A program made the position numbers and the translations under genes. The notes under the pieces were generated by a model. The model made no database searches. It saw only the letters and a program-made list of their open reading frames with translations, and was not told the DNA's origin. Source: Ottowia flava (lineage in GTDB: Bacteria > Pseudomonadota > Gammaproteobacteria > Burkholderiales > Burkholderiaceae_C). Taken from it: a stretch of DNA of 64,000 nucleotides. The stretch spans positions 1-64,000 of the forward strand of contig NZ_VRUA01000019.1 of assembly GCF_008017535.1 (NCBI RefSeq), in the 5' to 3' direction. Below are positions 61,330 to 64,000 of the stretch, piece by piece. Every line of letters begins with the position of its first letter. The first letter of the stretch is position 1.

Positions 61330-62587
61330 CGCCCGCAGCCCTGCCGCCCGCCCGCCCTTGATGTCGCTGGACGACGCGATGCAGCGCCTGATGGCGCACG
61401 CCGCACCGCTGGGCCGCACCGAACGCGTCAGCACCTTCGATGCCGATGGCCGCGTGCTGGCGCAGGACGTGGTGTCCGAATTGCAGGTGCCACCCAACGA
61501 CAACTCGTCCATGGACGGCTACGCCGTGCGCGCCGCTGACGTCACGGCGGCCGGCGTTGAACTGCCCGTGTCGCAACGCATCGCCGCCGGCCATGCGGGC
61601 GGCCCGCTGACGCCCGGCACCGCAGCGCGCATTTTCACCGGCGCGCCCATGCCCGCAGGCGCCGATGCGGTCGTGATGCAGGAAGACACCGCCGCGCTGG
61701 ACGATGGCGCGCGCGTGCGCATCGACGTTGTGCCGGCGCCGGGCCAGTGGGTGCGCACGTCGGGTGAAGACGTGCTACGCGGTGCCACCGTGCTGCAAAA
61801 AGGAGAGCGCCTTGCGCCGGCGGGTGTAGGGCTGGCGGCCGGAATCGGCCTGGCCGAGCTCACGGTGGCGGCGCGCCCGCGTGTGGCGCTGTTCTCCACC
61901 GGCGACGAGTTGGTCATGCCCGGCCAGGTGCCGCCCGCGGCCATGAAGCCGGGCACCATCTACAACAGCAACCGCTTCTTCCTGCGCGCGCTGCTGCTCC
62001 GCCTGGGTTGCGAGGTGACCGATCTGGGCATCGTGCCGGACAACCGCGCGGCCACGCTGGCGGCGCTGCAATCGGCGGCCACCGGCCACGATCTGATCCT
62101 GACCAGCGGCGGTGTGTCGGTGGGCGAAGAAGACCACATCAAGCCCGCGGTCGAGCAGCTTGGCCAGCTCGACCTGTGGCAGATCGCCATGAAGCCGGGC
62201 AAGCCGTTCGCTTACGGTTCGATTCCGTCGGCGCAAGGCGCCGGCGTCTGCCACTTCATGGGATTGCCCGGCAACCCGGTGTCCAGCTTCGTCACCTTCC
62301 TGCTCCTGGTGCGGCCCTTCCTGCTGCGCCTGCAGGGCGCGACCGATACCGGGATGCCCGCGCTGGCCATGCGCGCCGACTTTGCCACCACGCGCCCCGA
62401 CAAGCGGCGCGAATTCCTGCGCGCGCGACGCAATGCGGATGGCGGCCTCGACCTTTTTGCCAACCAGAGCTCGGGCGTGCTGACCTCTGCGCACTGGGCC
62501 GATGGGCTGATTGACCTGCCTGCAGGCCAGACCATTGCGCAAGGCGAGATGGTGTGCTTCATCCCGCTGCGAGAATGGCTGGCATGA
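61322..62587 (+). CDS. moeA: Molybdopterin molybdenumtransferase
   Basis: The 421-residue protein inserts molybdate into adenylated molybdopterin. Landmarks are NDNSSMDGYAVRAAD, RIFTGAPMPAGADAVVMQED, the active-site region SGGVSVGEEDH, and LPGNPVSSFVTF. It overlaps mobB by 8 bp and moaD by 4 bp, so all three are translationally coupled. Confidence 0.96.
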   Translation: MSDARSPAARPPLMSLDDAMQRLMAHAAPLGRTERVSTFDADGRVLAQDVVSELQVPPNDNSSMDGYAVRAADVTAAGVELPVSQRIAAGHAGGPLTPGTAARIFTGAPMPAGADAVVMQEDTAALDDGARVRIDVVPAPGQWVRTSGEDVLRGATVLQKGERLAPAGVGLAAGIGLAELTVAARPRVALFSTGDELVMPGQVPPAAMKPGTIYNSNRFFLRALLLRLGCEVTDLGIVPDNRAATLAALQSAATGHDLILTSGGVSVGEEDHIKPAVEQLGQLDLWQIAMKPGKPFAYGSIPSAQGAGVCHFMGLPGNPVSSFVTFLLLVRPFLLRLQGATDTGMPALAMRADFATTRPDKRREFLRARRNADGGLDLFANQSSGVLTSAHWADGLIDLPAGQTIAQGEMVCFIPLREWLA

Positions 62588-62835
62588 AAGTCACGGTGCG
62601 CTATTTCGCCTCGATCCGCGAAGCCCTCGGCACGGGATCGGACAGTTTCGACACCTCCGCCACCACCTTGGCGGCCTTGCGCGACGAACTCATCGCCCGC
62701 GGCGGGCCACACGCCGAGGCGCTGGCCCGCGGCAGGGCGGTGCGCCTGGCGCTGAACCAGACCATGGCCGACGAAAGCACGGCCCTGGTCGACGGGGCCG
62801 AGGTGGCCTTCTTCCCGCCGGTCACAGGCGGCTAG
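62584..62835 (+). CDS. moaD: Molybdopterin synthase small subunit
   Basis: An 83-residue ubiquitin-fold sulfur carrier ending in the required Gly-Gly (PPVTGG), which becomes a thiocarboxylate. The ATG overlaps the moeA stop (ATGA). In many Burkholderiales moaE follows; here the next gene is on the opposite strand, so the large subunit must be encoded elsewhere. Confidence 0.95.
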   Translation: MKVTVRYFASIREALGTGSDSFDTSATTLAALRDELIARGGPHAEALARGRAVRLALNQTMADESTALVDGAEVAFFPPVTGG

Positions 62836-62857
62836 ACGCCGTCACCGGCGCCATGCC

Positions 62858-63656
62858 TCAGCGCAACCACTTGTCGTCGATCGCCTTGAGCGTGCCGCGC
62901 TGGCCCAGCAAGTCCCAGGTGAAGTTCATCACCCGCAGGTAGTCCGCGTCGTCGGTGGGCAGCAGGAAGCCGAGCCAGTTGGTGGCGGTCAGCGGTGCGT
63001 CCAGAAAGGCGGCGGCTAGGCGCGGATCGGCTTTCGCGTAGTGCAGGGCTTCATAGGTCTCGGTGATCATCGCGTCGCCCTTGCCTTCGGCGATCAGGCC
63101 GGGGATCTCGGCGTTCTTGTCGTGCGTGCTGACCTGGGCGCTCTTCAGGTTCTGCAGCACGAAGGCCTCGTTGGTGCCGCCCCGGGTTCTTGATGACGCG
63201 CACGCTGGCCTGGTTCAAATCCTGCACGCTGCGGAACTTGGCTTTGTCGGCGGCGCGCACCAGGGCCACTTTGCCAAACGGTGCGTAGCCGGGCAGCATG
63301 GCCGCCGCGCGCATGCGCGCCACGTTGCGCGTGATGCCGCCCACGGCCATGTCGAACTTGCCCGCTCTCAGGTCGGCCAGCAGGTTGGGCCAGGTGGTCG
63401 GGACGTATTCGACCTTCACGCCCAATTCCTTGGCCATGGCGTCGACGACGTCGATGTCGTGGCCGGCGTAGCCCGCGCCCTCCTTGATGGCAAAGGGCCG
63501 GTAGTCGCCCGGCGTGCCGACGCGCAGCACCTTGTTGTCCAACACCTTGTCCAGACGATCGCCCGCCCAGGCGGCGCCAGTCGCGATGAAGGCGGTGGTC
63601 AAGGTAGCGCAGCGGCCCACCAAGGCCAAAGTGCGCAGCGCAAAGAAAGATGCCAT
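62858..63656 (-). pseudogene. PheC-like periplasmic solute-binding protein / cyclohexadienyl dehydratase, frameshifted
   Basis: Two overlapping frames together encode a complete family 3 binding protein of about 265 residues. The N-terminal frame (MASFFALRTLALVGRCATLT..., signal peptide, RLDKVLDNKVLRVGTPGDYRPF, GYAGHDIDVVDAMAKELGVKVEYVPTTWPNLLADLRAGKFDMAVGGIT) runs to VRVIKNPG; the C-terminal frame continues with TNEAFVLQNLKSAQ. The break is one extra G in a run at 63180-63183. The pattern, including PTTWPNL and the rebuilt NPGGTNE, matches Pseudomonas PheC. Either a real null allele or a homopolymer sequencing error. Confidence 0.82.
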
Positions 63657-63688
63657 GGCTTGTCTCCTGAAGAATTGGGCACGCGAGC

Positions 63689-64000
63689 TTAGCGCGTCGC
63701 CGCGGATTCACCCAGCGTTTGGTGGATGGCGATCAGCCGGTCGCGCAGCGCGGCGCTGACCGGGTGCATGGGCGGACGAAGCGTTTCGCCCATCTCGCCC
63801 CGATGTGCCAGCAAGGCCTTGAGCGGCGCCGGGTTGGGTTCGGCGAACGCGGCTTCCAGGTAGGGCAGCAGGGGCAGCCACAGCACCTGCGCAGCCACAA
63901 GGTCGCCGCGCAGCAACAATTCCACGATATCGACCAAGCGGCGTGTGTGCAGATGGGCCGTTGCGGCGATGGCCCCCGCTCCGCCTTGTGCCACGGTGGC
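63689..64000 (-). CDS. DapA-family (dihydrodipicolinate synthase/N-acetylneuraminate lyase) protein, 3' end
   Basis: Only the C-terminal 100 or so residues are in the window; the start lies beyond the right edge. The visible part, GGAGAIAATAHLHTRRLVDIVELLLRGD and then FAEPNPAPLKALLAHRGEMGETLRPPM, is the characteristic C-terminal helical region of DapA-like aldolases, giving the last strand-end GGxGAIS-like glycine cluster and the NPxPxKxxL motif. The active-site lysine is outside the window, so true DapA cannot be told from a paralogue. It precedes the PheC-like gene by 32 bp on the same strand. Confidence 0.9.
   Translation of the reverse strand, partial: ATVAQGGAGAIAATAHLHTRRLVDIVELLLRGDLVAAQVLWLPLLPYLEAAFAEPNPAPLKALLAHRGEMGETLRPPMHPVSAALRDRLIAIHQTLGESAATR

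Noticed and set aside
59140-61512. Open frame of about 790 codons on the minus strand across tag, thrC and mobB
   Set aside because: Antisense shadow; it crosses several well-supported genes and has low-complexity composition.
1-64000. CRISPR arrays, rRNA, tRNA genes, prophage or integrase sites
   Set aside because: All gaps were read on both strands; no regularly spaced repeats, cloverleaf signatures or integrase-like genes were found.

Overview
The window is 64 kb of GC-rich chromosome. Codon use, gene content and gene order suggest a betaproteobacterium of the order Burkholderiales, most likely family Comamonadaceae. Pointers are the gntR-sdhCDAB-sdhE-gltA / mdh-lyase-acnB cluster, a BktB-type thiolase, a Bug-family solute receptor beside CaiB and acyl-CoA dehydrogenase genes, and a short intergenic repeat that I associate with this family. 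No rRNA, tRNA, CRISPR array, prophage or plasmid backbone was seen. The window is mostly housekeeping chromosome with one small scar of mobile DNA.

Layout. 0.2-7.7 kb: thiolase bktB, polyphosphate kinase 2, a short-chain dehydrogenase, a SYLF lipoprotein, an exported intradiol dioxygenase, an RluA-type pseudouridine synthase, an FMN-binding protein and a degenerate sensor kinase. 7.9-11.1 kb: a tight four-gene operon of FecR-domain protein, OmpA lipoprotein, diheme cytochrome c and membrane-anchored triheme cytochrome c. 11.3-15.6 kb: dusC, a DUF808 membrane protein, and a divergent LysR regulator/quinone-oxidoreductase pair. 15.8-25.2 kb: a carboxylate or acyl-CoA catabolic region (Bug receptor, acyl-CoA dehydrogenase, CaiB CoA-transferase, crotonase) divergent from an IclR regulator across a perfect operator-like palindrome, then an acyl-CoA ligase, a methyltransferase, a NUDIX hydrolase and an SDR. 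25.3-31 kb: gshA, an SGNH esterase lipoprotein, a truncated IS630 transposase next to a protease P-domain fragment, and a TPP riboswitch ahead of cytX. 31-39 kb: sbcCD, a VOC protein, a YqjI-like PadR regulator, trhO and a GNAT. 39.3-50.8 kb: a TCA-cycle block (gltA, sdhE, sdhBADC, gntR, mdh, lyase, acnB). 51-60.7 kb: a PfkB sugar kinase, GntR, PIN-PhoH ATPase, bcp, an Mth938 protein, alaA, hom, tag, thrC. 60.8-64 kb: mobB-moeA-moaD, a frameshifted PheC-like periplasmic binding protein, and the 3' end of a DapA-family gene.

The most unusual feature is a dispersed family of about 60-bp repeats, with some 17 copies here in both orientations and in varying states of decay. Nearly all lie just past a stop codon, but three run into reading frames and appear to have supplied the C-termini of DusC and AlaA and the N-terminus of the RluA-type enzyme. 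Other points of interest are the central palindrome and divergent promoters of the TCA cluster, a candidate triple operator upstream of the His-rich PadR gene, the FecR/OmpA/cytochrome operon, a crotonase that seems to lack both catalytic glutamates, and 12-bp direct repeats exactly 1,500 bp apart around the IS630 scar.
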